A stretch of DNA of 64,000 nt from JABMMZ01 sp040403495. GTDB lineage: Bacteria > Bacteroidota > Bacteroidia > NS11-12g > UBA955. Each line of letters begins with the position of its first letter. Within the stretch, counting starts at the first letter, position 1. Positions 6,922 through 15,763 of this stretch are shown piece after piece. The stretch spans positions 62,001-126,000 of the forward strand of contig JBBAKM010000002.1 in NCBI GenBank assembly GCA_040403495.1. Reading direction: 5' to 3'. The notes below the pieces were generated by a model that saw only the letters and a program-made list of their open reading frames with translations, ran no database searches and was not told the DNA's origin. A program made the position numbers and the translations under genes.

Positions 6922-9900
6922 ATGAGGTATAAACTATTCTTTCTGTTACTAACTATTTCTCTGTACAATGCACTAAATGCACAAAAAGCTGCTGGTGCCG
7001 AAATTTTCTATGAGCAGTTAGATTCATTAAAGTACCTTGTAACAGCTAATGTATTTAGAAAATGCAATACCGATTCACTCACTAGTGTAAAAGCGTATCT
7101 TCAGGTTTTAAATAATCAAGAAATCATTCATCTAAAGAGAATTTCTATAGAAAACATTTCGGATTCTTGTGGAAATCCATGTAACATTCAAAATAAAAAC
7201 TCGAATTTTGGCTTCGAAAAACATACTTGGATTGATACTGTTGACCTAAGTTTAGCCAAATATCAAACTGTTATTAATGGGAATTGTGGAATTCGTTTTA
7301 AGTTAGAAGTCCCCATTGACAATGAATTGGAATTTTACAATACCAATAAGTCGATAGTCGAGTGCTTTATCAATCTGTGTCACTCTTTTGGAAAGATAAA
7401 ATCGCCTCAATTTAATATAAGACCTAAGTTTATGACGCCGCTTAATCAAGCCTATATTCATAATCCAGGAATCGTTAAAGATAATGAGGATGACTCATTA
7501 GGTTTTAGTCTCGAAATGCCTCTTTTTTACGAGGATTTTTTTAATAATCCACCACCTAGCATTAACTTTACACCATATTGCCCTGCAATTCCCGGAAGTA
7601 CAAGTTGTAGACCACAACCTAACGCTCGACCACCACGTGGTTTTTATTTCGATAATGTAACTTCAGATGTTATATTCACACCAACAGTTAACAATCAAAA
7701 TGGAATTCTTACTATAGTTTGCCATTTGTATAGAAAAGATTTAACGAGCAATCAACCTATTTTATTGGGTAGTGTAATGAGAGAATATATCTTATATGTT
7801 AGAGACCTAGGAATTAATAGTCCGCCTTACTTTACATCAAGCAATAGATACTCAAAATGTAAGGACTTAGATTTGATACTAAATTTACCTAGTAAAGATG
7901 ATAATACCTCTGATACTATTAAACTAGATTGGAACAACTCAAGTAATAACATATCCTTTAAGATTGTAAATGACACATTGAGAGAGAAAACGGCTCAAGT
8001 AAAGTTGTCCTCTTCAAGTAATGTTAAAGTTACTCAAGATTATTTTGCACTTATTGCCCATGATGGAAATTGTCACAGTGAAATCTCAAGAGGATATGTA
8101 GTAACGTCTCTACCTAACCCACGTATTGCTAATTTTTCAAAAGATTTAAAAGGTTGTAACCAATATATTATTCATTTTGAGGATTCTATCTCAAGTCGGT
8201 TTTCAAATACCGTAAATTATCAATACCAACTAACACTTCTGTCTGATACCTTTATCAGTTTCAAAGGTTCAAAAAATACTGATACTATTTCCTACTCCAA
8301 AACAGGAAGATATGCGCTTAGATTAAGTGTTAAAAATAATCCGTTTGGATGTGAAAATAACTTTTTAGATACCATTCAATTAAATCCTGTTTACTTGTTA
8401 GAAAGCCAACAAACTGATACTGCATTGTGCTTAAATAATGCTATAGTTCTTGGGAATAACACCTTTAATGACAGCAATACTAAGTTGAAATGGGAGTATC
8501 CTGCCGGGCAATTGTTGTCAGACAGTTCAAACTCAATAACGATAAAAAACAATCAGTTGACTAGTAAAGTGAAACTCAATGTTGAAAATAGTTTTTGTAA
8601 AAAGACATTTGAGTTGGACTTGAAATCTGAGTATAATGTAGAATTAAGTATTTCGGATACTAGTATTTGCAAAAATCAAATGGTGAATGTAGGTTTACTT
8701 AATGTGGTGAAGGGTCAGAATGATTCTATTTTTTGGAGTGTCAATAATCAATCCGTTCAAGTTGCAAACAATCAATATTTATTAGCAATAGATAGTTTTA
8801 AACACCTTGTTGTAAAGTTAAAACATAAGAATTGTGAAATGACAAAGTCGGTTAATATTTCAGCAATACAATTACCTCAATTTGAAATTTCTGACAGTAT
8901 TTTTTGCAACAATAAAAAGTATACGATTATTCCTAAGTATATTGATTCTATAAGAAATAATTATGAATATAAATGGATGCTTGGTGCTGATAGTACAGGC
9001 CAAACATCAGATTCATTGATTTGGAAATTTTCAAACGAAAACCAATTAAGCTTAGAGGTAAAATCGCCATTTGGTTGTTATTTCAAAAAAGCGCTCAACT
9101 TGAATTACTACGAAAATCCAATGTTTGAGTTAAGTGACAGTATTTTTTGTCCTAATTCAATTTCTACCATTCGCGTTATTCCAAACTTTAATACAGGGAC
9201 TTCTTTGTTTTATAAATGGTTTTTAGATGATTCACTTGTTATTCAACAATCGAATAGTTTGACTGCCAATTTTGATGGTTTTAATAAAGTTCAAGTGGTT
9301 TTAAATGACCACAATGGTTGTTTTTCCGAAAAAGCTATTCCACTAAGTTTTTACACAAATCCCCAATTCAAATTTGAGGTAAATTCTAACTGTAAGGACA
9401 GTGTTGCTACAATTACGGCAATTTCTCAAAATTTGGGGCTTTATTTCAATTGGATATTTAATCAAAAGCCAATATTTAATGAAAGTAATATCCTATCTTT
9501 AGTGATGAATAATGGTGACAATATTAAGCTAACAATTAAAGACAGTAACCAATGTGTTTACCAAGATTCTATTCAGTATTTTTCTTTATTACCACCAGAG
9601 TTCTCTATTTTAGGTGATACTTTATATAACATAGATGATACAGTGAAGCTAACCGTTAGTAATAGATTTAATTCTTATTTATGGAGTAACGGATCAAAGT
9701 CTCAAAGTACTGTTTTCAAGGCCAAAGAATTGGGAGTAATTGGACCTGTAAAAATATCATGTGAAGTAATGGACTCAAATTATTGTATTCATTCAAAAGA
9801 CATAGTAATTACAATAGAGGACCATAGTTCGGTAAAGAAATATTCAACTTTAAATAATTCAATATTTCCAAATCCAGCTCAAACTAAACTATTTGTTTTT

Positions 9901-10068
9901 TCAGGCCGTGAACAAGCGTTTATTGTCTATGATGTGTTCGGTAGAATGATACTGCAAGCGGATTTGCATGTGGGTTTAAATGAACTTAATATCAATCAGT
10001 TAAATTCAGGTGTTTATTATGCTAAGTTGGATGGCCATGTTCTAAAATTTCAAAAAGTAAGCCAATAA
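6922..10068 (+). CDS. Large repeat-containing surface protein with T9SS sorting domain
   Basis: I start this 1048-residue protein at ATG 6922, because it gives a clean signal peptide (MRYKLFFLLLTISL, cleavage near NAQK). A TTG five codons upstream is in frame but less likely. The first about 450 residues have no family I can name. From about residue 570 a module of 80-85 residues is repeated three or four times, each starting F-E-(I/L)-S-D-S-I-F-C and ending in a Gly-Cys strand, which suggests tandem Ig/PKD-like beta-sandwiches. The C-terminal sorting domain starts at IFPNPAQTKLFVF and ends KFQKVSQ. A role as an adhesin or matrix component is inference. Confidence 0.8.
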   Translation: MRYKLFFLLLTISLYNALNAQKAAGAEIFYEQLDSLKYLVTANVFRKCNTDSLTSVKAYLQVLNNQEIIHLKRISIENISDSCGNPCNIQNKNSNFGFEKHTWIDTVDLSLAKYQTVINGNCGIRFKLEVPIDNELEFYNTNKSIVECFINLCHSFGKIKSPQFNIRPKFMTPLNQAYIHNPGIVKDNEDDSLGFSLEMPLFYEDFFNNPPPSINFTPYCPAIPGSTSCRPQPNARPPRGFYFDNVTSDVIFTPTVNNQNGILTIVCHLYRKDLTSNQPILLGSVMREYILYVRDLGINSPPYFTSSNRYSKCKDLDLILNLPSKDDNTSDTIKLDWNNSSNNISFKIVNDTLREKTAQVKLSSSSNVKVTQDYFALIAHDGNCHSEISRGYVVTSLPNPRIANFSKDLKGCNQYIIHFEDSISSRFSNTVNYQYQLTLLSDTFISFKGSKNTDTISYSKTGRYALRLSVKNNPFGCENNFLDTIQLNPVYLLESQQTDTALCLNNAIVLGNNTFNDSNTKLKWEYPAGQLLSDSSNSITIKNNQLTSKVKLNVENSFCKKTFELDLKSEYNVELSISDTSICKNQMVNVGLLNVVKGQNDSIFWSVNNQSVQVANNQYLLAIDSFKHLVVKLKHKNCEMTKSVNISAIQLPQFEISDSIFCNNKKYTIIPKYIDSIRNNYEYKWMLGADSTGQTSDSLIWKFSNENQLSLEVKSPFGCYFKKALNLNYYENPMFELSDSIFCPNSISTIRVIPNFNTGTSLFYKWFLDDSLVIQQSNSLTANFDGFNKVQVVLNDHNGCFSEKAIPLSFYTNPQFKFEVNSNCKDSVATITAISQNLGLYFNWIFNQKPIFNESNILSLVMNNGDNIKLTIKDSNQCVYQDSIQYFSLLPPEFSILGDTLYNIDDTVKLTVSNRFNSYLWSNGSKSQSTVFKAKELGVIGPVKISCEVMDSNYCIHSKDIVITIEDHSSVKKYSTLNNSIFPNPAQTKLFVFSGREQAFIVYDVFGRMILQADLHVGLNELNINQLNSGVYYAKLDGHVLKFQKVSQ

Positions 10069-10116
10069 TTTAACTTTTCTTTTTACAATTCTCCCATTTA
10101 TTAGTATTTCTCGGTG

Positions 10117-10146
10117 TTGTAGGATTAGCAAAATAAACTAAATTTG
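10117..10146 (+). promoter_or_regulatory. recQ promoter
   Basis: TTG (10117-10119) is followed after 19 nt by TAAATTTG (10139-10146); the recQ ATG is 13 nt further on. Both boxes and the spacing fit the Bacteroidota consensus well. Confidence 0.65.
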
Positions 10147-10159
10147 AGCAAATTTTACA

Positions 10160-12070
10160 ATGACTTCCGAACAAACACTGAAACAGTATTTTGGATACGA
10201 CCAATTTAGGCCGTTGCAAAAAGACATCGTTCAGTCAGTTTTGGATGGAAAGCCAACGATAGCATTATTGCCTACGGGTGGAGGAAAATCCTTGTGTTTC
10301 CAAGTTCCGGCTCTTATGTTAGAAGGGGTTTGTGTGGTGGTAACACCCCTTATCGCTCTAATGAAAGACCAAGTTGAAAATTTGATGAAGAGAGACATTC
10401 AAGCTGTTGCACTTTACAGCGGAATGAAACGGAAGGAGATAGAGTTTGAACTCGAAAACTGTATCAATGGCAAATATAAGTTTTTATATGTGTCACCCGA
10501 GCGACTCAAAAGCAAGCATTTTATAGATTATGCCGTCAATATTAAAGTGTCTTTATTGGCAATAGATGAGGCCCATTGTATTTCTCAATGGGGTTACGAT
10601 TTTAGACCGCCATATCTCGAAATTTCGGAATTTATAAGTCGTTTCAATCAGCTAAAGGTTATTGCCTTAACAGCTTCTGCAACCAAAGATGTAGTGGCTG
10701 ACATAGCTTTAAAATTAGAGTTGAAACAGGCCCAAGTTTTTGTGCAAAGTTTTGTTAGGTCGAACCTGTCCTATGTGATTCGTAAAACAGAAAATAAGCT
10801 TCAAGAAATTCTTAAAATTGCTCAAAAATTAGCAGGTTCTGGCCTTGTGTATGTTAAGTCGAGACGTAAAGCTGAAGAAATAAGTAGGCACTTGAATGAA
10901 ATTGGTCTGAAAACCGACTACTACCATGCTGGATTACCTGCATTGGACAGAAATAAAAAACAAGAAGCATGGAAACAAGGACACATCAGAATTATGGTTT
11001 GTACCAATGCCTTTGGTATGGGTATAGACAAACCCGATGTTAGATTTGTGATTCACGAACAAAAACCGGATACCTTGGAGGCTTATTACCAAGAGGCGGG
11101 TAGGGCAGGGAGAGATGGAAATTTGTCTTATTGCATACTGCTTTTTCATGAGTCGGACCGCTTGGAGGATGCACGCACTATTGCAGTAAAATATCCCAAG
11201 CCCGAGGAAATTATTCAGGTGTATGAAGCTATTCACAATTATTTGAAAATTGCAGTTGGTTCAGGTCAATTTATAAGTTATGATTTTGACATTAGTGATT
11301 TTTGTTCATCCAATAAATTATCGACTCAGCTTACTTTAAATGCCATTAAAATTCTAGAAAACGAGGCTTATTTTCAAACCACAGAGTCCATTTATTTGCC
11401 TTCGCGATTAAAAATTTTGTGCGACTATGAGACCTTAAATGAATGGCAACAAAACCATACTGCTGTTGATGTAATCTTTAAAATGTTGCTGCGTTCTTAT
11501 GGCGGATTGTTCGATTTTTATACCAATATCTATGAATCAGAAATTGCCCGTAGACTCAAAAAAAGTGAATCGTGGTTGAAAGAACAATTGCTAAAATTCA
11601 ACGATCTTGAATTGATAGATTATATACCTCAAACCACTCAGCCTCAATTGGTATTACTCGAAAATAGGTTGAGAAGTATTCATGTGTCAAGTGAGAAAAT
11701 AAATAAATTAAGAGAAAGATATCAGGAAAAGTTATTGGCAGTAAACCAATACATAGACAATAATAATGAATGCAGAACCAGTATTATTGTTCAATATTTT
11801 GGAGAGGAAAAATCTGTAGATTGTGGAATTTGTGATGTTTGTTTACGGCATAAAAGAAGTTTAAATGAGCATTTTGTGTCACAAAAAACCATTGAAATTA
11901 TCAAATCTATTTGCCTGTCAAATCCCAATATTAAAGAAGATGAATTAATGAAATTGGCCAATATTACCGATTTGGATAATTATGTTTTAATATTGCGTTG
12001 GCTCAAAGATTATCAATATATCATTAAAACAAAGGAAGGTTGGGTACAATGGAACAGCAAAAAACAATAG
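10160..12070 (+). CDS. recQ: RecQ-family ATP-dependent DNA helicase
   Basis: The 636-residue 3'-5' helicase acts in recombination and fork repair. Walker A TGGGKS is at 39-44, the DEAH box at 136-139, and the RecQ aromatic-rich loop (CISQWGYDFRP) directly after it. The zinc-binding RQC part has Cys538, Cys555, Cys558 and Cys561. The end is compact and I see no recognisable HRDC domain, consistent with the shorter RecQ form of Bacteroidota. The last 22 bases overlap the start of the glycosyltransferase that follows, so the two are probably co-transcribed. Confidence 0.95.
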   Translation: MTSEQTLKQYFGYDQFRPLQKDIVQSVLDGKPTIALLPTGGGKSLCFQVPALMLEGVCVVVTPLIALMKDQVENLMKRDIQAVALYSGMKRKEIEFELENCINGKYKFLYVSPERLKSKHFIDYAVNIKVSLLAIDEAHCISQWGYDFRPPYLEISEFISRFNQLKVIALTASATKDVVADIALKLELKQAQVFVQSFVRSNLSYVIRKTENKLQEILKIAQKLAGSGLVYVKSRRKAEEISRHLNEIGLKTDYYHAGLPALDRNKKQEAWKQGHIRIMVCTNAFGMGIDKPDVRFVIHEQKPDTLEAYYQEAGRAGRDGNLSYCILLFHESDRLEDARTIAVKYPKPEEIIQVYEAIHNYLKIAVGSGQFISYDFDISDFCSSNKLSTQLTLNAIKILENEAYFQTTESIYLPSRLKILCDYETLNEWQQNHTAVDVIFKMLLRSYGGLFDFYTNIYESEIARRLKKSESWLKEQLLKFNDLELIDYIPQTTQPQLVLLENRLRSIHVSSEKINKLRERYQEKLLAVNQYIDNNNECRTSIIVQYFGEEKSVDCGICDVCLRHKRSLNEHFVSQKTIEIIKSICLSNPNIKEDELMKLANITDLDNYVLILRWLKDYQYIIKTKEGWVQWNSKKQ

Positions 12071-13155
12071 CAATAGCTATTACGGGTCATTTTTACACCG
12101 ATCAGAGGATGCAACGTATTTCTTCTGTTTTAAAAGAGATGAATTTTCATGTTTTGCTAGTTTACCGTCCGTTTGTTAAGTACGGAAATGTTGTTAAAAA
12201 CACTGAACTTAAAGACATAGATTTACTTGCCATTAAGCCATTATTTAATTCGGGTATTTTGTTCTATTTGTGGTTTAATGTTCTGTTGTTTTTCAAACTA
12301 CTTTTTAAAAAGATAGATATTTTTTATGCGGTTGATTCGGATACTTTGGCAGCGATGCTGTGTTTGAGTGTAATTAAGGGTAAACCATTGGTGTACGACG
12401 CGCACGAGTATTTTGCTGAGGTGCCTGAACTGCAAGGAAAGTCAATTAAAAAATGGATTTGGCACCGCTTAACACTTGCCGGTGTTAAAAGGTCTAAGTT
12501 ATGTATAACAGTTTCTGATTCATTGGCAAAGGCACTTGAATTACGTTATAAAAAAGCATTTTCTGTGATAAGAAATGTGCCTTTTTATCATCAAGAACCA
12601 AAAGTTGAACCATTCCATAGCCCTACGATTATTTACCAAGGGGCATTGAATAAAGGAAGGGAATTGGAATTGCTAATAGAGGCAATGAAAGAATTACCTC
12701 AATTCAAACTATTGTTAGTGGGCGAGGGTGATTTAAGTGCAACTTTGAGAGAATTGGCACAAAAATTAAAACTAACAAATGTGGAATTTAAAGGGATACT
12801 TAGTCCTAATGAACTTAAGACAATAAGCGCAAAATGTTTTGTTGGTTATAATTTGTTGGATGCCCAAAGCCTTAGTTATTATTATTCATTGAGTAATAAA
12901 TATTTCGATTATGTCCAAGCGGGTATTCCATCTATTTCCTCACATTTACCTGAATATGAATTCCTTAATACTGAATATGGTTGTGGCATTTGCATTATGA
13001 ATACCAAAGAAGCATTAGTAGAAACCCTTTTGAAATGTTATTCCGATGAATTTTACTACAATAAATTGAAAGAAAATGCTTTATTTGCCGCAGAAAAATT
13101 GAATTGGAATCAAGAGTCTGTTCGATTGAAAGAATTGTTTGAGCCGTTTAATTAA
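12049..13155 (+). CDS. Glycosyltransferase family 4-like
   Basis: The 368-residue protein has two Rossmann-like halves. The N-terminal half includes VYDAHEYFAEVPEL, typical of GT4 transferases, and the C-terminal half has LLVGEGDL and the nucleotide-sugar site around SNKYFDYVQAGIPSI. I start at ATG 12049, 22 nt inside recQ, rather than at TTG 12040. It probably transfers a sugar from a nucleotide donor during surface polysaccharide or glycoprotein synthesis; the substrate cannot be read from the sequence. Another transferase follows after 5 nt. Confidence 0.85.
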   Translation: MEQQKTIAIAITGHFYTDQRMQRISSVLKEMNFHVLLVYRPFVKYGNVVKNTELKDIDLLAIKPLFNSGILFYLWFNVLLFFKLLFKKIDIFYAVDSDTLAAMLCLSVIKGKPLVYDAHEYFAEVPELQGKSIKKWIWHRLTLAGVKRSKLCITVSDSLAKALELRYKKAFSVIRNVPFYHQEPKVEPFHSPTIIYQGALNKGRELELLIEAMKELPQFKLLLVGEGDLSATLRELAQKLKLTNVEFKGILSPNELKTISAKCFVGYNLLDAQSLSYYYSLSNKYFDYVQAGIPSISSHLPEYEFLNTEYGCGICIMNTKEALVETLLKCYSDEFYYNKLKENALFAAEKLNWNQESVRLKELFEPFN

Positions 13156-13160
13156 AGTAT

Positions 13161-14276
13161 ATGCAGAAACATTTACATATTGTTGCTTTTGATGTGCCTT
13201 ATCCAGCCGATTATGGAGGTGTTATTGATATTTTTCACAAGTTAAGATGGCTTAAAAAGTTGAATGTCTCTATTACCTTACATTGCTTTCAATATGGCAG
13301 AGAGCAGCAAGCTATTTTAAATGAATGGTGCGATAAGGTTTATTATTACAAGCGTTCTAAGTATAAGAATCCTTTTATTGGTAATGTTCCCTATATTGTT
13401 TCTACCCGTAGTAATGATGAATTGCTGGAAAATCTTTGCAAGGATTCGTTTCCCATTATTTTTGAAGGCATTCATTGTACCTATTTTTTAACGCATAAAA
13501 AATTAAAAAATAGAATAAAAATAGTTCGTAATCACAATGTTGAACACGATTATTACAAAAGTTTGGAGTTAATAGAAACCAATTTCTTTAAAAAGTATTT
13601 TTTCAGGAATGAGTCTGACCTATTGAAACAGTACGAAAAGGTATTGAAACATGCCCAACAGATTTTGGCAATTTCACCTTCGGACCATGATTATTTGCAA
13701 AAAAATTACCAGCATTCAGTTTTAGTTCCTGCATTCCATGCCAACGATTCTGTCAATATCAAAGAGGGTAAAGGCAGTTATTTATTGTATCACGGAAATT
13801 TATCAGTAGGCGAAAACAATCATGCTGCACTTTTTTTGGTGAATCAGGTTTTTTCAAAAATCAGTTATCCAGTTATTATTGCAGGGAATAAGCCTTCTCC
13901 CGAACTTGTCAATGCATGTAAACCCTATGCACATATTCAATTAATTTCTAATTGGGACAATGAAGAAATAATGAATGCAGTATCGGAGGCACATATTAAT
14001 GTATTGCCAACTTTTCAGGGAACAGGTATCAAGTTAAAATTATTGAATGCTTTGTTTGTTGGTAAATTCTGTTTGGTCAACAAGTTAATGGTAGAAAACA
14101 CGGGTTTGGAACGAGCTTGTATTGTTACTCAAAATGCCGAGGAAATGATTAAAGAAATCCATTTATTATGGAATAAAGAGTTTGATGAAGATGCAATAGC
14201 AGAAAGAAAAAAGGTATTAATGCAAGGGCCTTTTAACAATGAATACAATACCCAAACAATACTAGCGCTTATTTAA
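13161..14276 (+). CDS. Glycosyltransferase (GT4/GT1-like fold)
   Basis: The 371-residue cytosolic protein starts with VAFDVPYPADYGG, a glycine-rich acceptor-side loop. It contains VRNHNVEHDYY in the N-terminal domain and a donor-site region near INVLPTFQGTGIKLKLLNAL in the C-terminal domain, a pattern of Bacteroidota mannosyl- or glycosyltransferases. It sits 5 nt after another transferase, so both likely act on the same glycan. Its stop overlaps the convergent ftsE-like gene by 4 bp. Confidence 0.8.
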   Translation: MQKHLHIVAFDVPYPADYGGVIDIFHKLRWLKKLNVSITLHCFQYGREQQAILNEWCDKVYYYKRSKYKNPFIGNVPYIVSTRSNDELLENLCKDSFPIIFEGIHCTYFLTHKKLKNRIKIVRNHNVEHDYYKSLELIETNFFKKYFFRNESDLLKQYEKVLKHAQQILAISPSDHDYLQKNYQHSVLVPAFHANDSVNIKEGKGSYLLYHGNLSVGENNHAALFLVNQVFSKISYPVIIAGNKPSPELVNACKPYAHIQLISNWDNEEIMNAVSEAHINVLPTFQGTGIKLKLLNALFVGKFCLVNKLMVENTGLERACIVTQNAEEMIKEIHLLWNKEFDEDAIAERKKVLMQGPFNNEYNTQTILALI

Positions 14277-14968
14277 GCTATATTTAAATATTTAGGGTCG
14301 TCGTACACTTTATTTTGCTCCACTTTAATCACTCTAGCAGGGAATTCTTCCAAGAGACGCATTTCGTGGGTTGCCATTAGTACAGCAGTGCCTTCCTCTT
14401 TGGCAATGAGTTGAAGTAAAGAAACAATATCGTTAGAAATTTCAGGGTCTAAATTTCCTGTAGGCTCATCGGCCAATATAATTTCAGGTTTGTTTAAAAG
14501 AGCTCGGGCAATTACCAAACGTTGTTGTTCCCCACCGCTAAGCTGATGAGGCATTTTATAATCTTTGGTTTCTAATCCCACTATTTTAAGCACTTCACCC
14601 ACTCGCTTAAACATTTCCATTTTATTGGTCCATCCCGTTGCTTTTAACACAAAAAGTAAATTGTCTTTGGCATTACGGTCTGTTAAAAGTTGAAAATCTT
14701 GAAAGATGATACCCAATCGTCTTCTCAATTTAGGGATTTGTCTTCTTTTAAGTTTGATTAAGTCAAAACCAGCAATTTCACCTTTCCCTAATTCCAGTTT
14801 TAATTCACCGTAAAGGGTTTTTAACAAAGAGCTTTTGCCACTTCCTGTTTTTCCAATAATATAAGCAAATTCACCTTTGTTTAGTTTAAAATCAACCTGA
14901 TGTAAAACAAGATTTTTTTCCTGAAAAATATCAGCATGTTCTAAAGATATAACGGTTTCGTATGACAT
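14273..14968 (-). CDS. ftsE: FtsE-like cell division ABC transporter ATP-binding protein
   Basis: The 231-residue ABC ATPase has Walker A GKTGSGKS (39-46), the signature LSGGEQQR (143-150) and Walker B ILADE (164-168) followed by PTGNLDP. The sequence is closest to FtsE, which with FtsX controls peptidoglycan hydrolases at the septum. No ftsX lies next to it here, so its partner must be elsewhere. A LolD-like or other export ATPase is the main alternative. It converges with the glycosyltransferase gene on its left (4-bp stop overlap). Confidence 0.8.
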   Translation of the reverse strand: MSYETVISLEHADIFQEKNLVLHQVDFKLNKGEFAYIIGKTGSGKSSLLKTLYGELKLELGKGEIAGFDLIKLKRRQIPKLRRRLGIIFQDFQLLTDRNAKDNLLFVLKATGWTNKMEMFKRVGEVLKIVGLETKDYKMPHQLSGGEQQRLVIARALLNKPEIILADEPTGNLDPEISNDIVSLLQLIAKEEGTAVLMATHEMRLLEEFPARVIKVEQNKVYDDPKYLNIA

Positions 14969-15015
14969 AATTTTGGAAGGTGTAATGGTCTTGATGAATT
15001 ACAAAACTAATGTTT

Positions 15016-15684
15016 TCAATTGATTTGCCAATCGATTGGGGGCAATCCTTTATCAACAAGATAAGAATTACACTTAGAAAAGTGCTTACATCCAAAGAAA
15101 CCGTGATGGGCTGAAAGTGGCGAAGGGTGTGCCGCTTCAAGAACTAAATGCTTGTGTCTATCAATTAACACACTTTTGCTTTTGGCATAATTTCCCCATA
15201 AAATAAAGACACAGTTTTTTTGCAAGTCGGAAATTTTTTTGATAACATAATCGGTAAATTCTTCCCACCCTTTCCTTTGATGGCTTCCGGCTTCATTCGC
15301 TCTTACGCTCAAAGTGGCATTTAAAAGCAGTACACCATTGTGTGCCCAAGTTTCTAAATTGCCATGTGTTGGTGATTCAATGCCAAGGTCCGTTCCTAGT
15401 TCCTTGTATATGTTTTTTAATGAAGGTGGAATTTTGTGGTTTTTGTTAACACTAAAAGCTAAACCATGCGCCTGTCCCTCTCCGTGGTATGGGTCTTGAC
15501 CTAATATTACAACTTTAACAGATTCTAAAGAAGTGGCCTTAAATGCAGAGAAAATTTGATTAAATGGAGGGTAAATAATTTGCTTATTTGCGATTTCTGT
15601 ATTCAAGAAAAGTTCTAATTCCTTATAAAAGGGCATTTCAAAAATATCTTTTAAAATTTCATCCCAATTACTGTCGGTTTTCAT
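15016..15684 (-). CDS. ung: Uracil-DNA glycosylase
   Basis: The 222-residue family 1 enzyme removes uracil from DNA to start base excision repair. The water-activating loop GQDPYHG is at 62-68 (catalytic Asp64), and the DNA-intercalating loop HPSPLSAHHG begins at His186. It is divergent from uvrB, so two DNA repair genes share one 79-nt intergenic region. The -7 box TATCTTTG lies only 5 nt before the ATG, so the mRNA may be leaderless. Confidence 0.97.
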   Translation of the reverse strand: MKTDSNWDEILKDIFEMPFYKELELFLNTEIANKQIIYPPFNQIFSAFKATSLESVKVVILGQDPYHGEGQAHGLAFSVNKNHKIPPSLKNIYKELGTDLGIESPTHGNLETWAHNGVLLLNATLSVRANEAGSHQRKGWEEFTDYVIKKISDLQKNCVFILWGNYAKSKSVLIDRHKHLVLEAAHPSPLSAHHGFFGCKHFSKCNSYLVDKGLPPIDWQIN

Positions 15685-15689
15685 TATTA

Positions 15690-15697
15690 CAAAGATA
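15690..15697 (-). promoter_or_regulatory. -7 box of ung, adjacent to the start codon
   Basis: On the minus strand TATCTTTG (15697-15690) is followed after 5 nt by the ung ATG (15684). No TTG is found at a normal -33 distance. Confidence 0.5.
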
Positions 15698-15748
15698 ATA
15701 TTTACCTTTTAATTACAGATAGATTTATTAAATCAGTCAATTCAACAC

Positions 15749-15756
15749 TATCTTTG
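15749..15756 (+). promoter_or_regulatory. -7 box of uvrB, adjacent to the start codon
   Basis: TATCTTTG (15749-15756) is followed after 7 nt by the uvrB TTG start at 15764. It is the same octamer that serves ung on the other strand. Confidence 0.5.
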
Positions 15757-15763
15757 CGAAACT

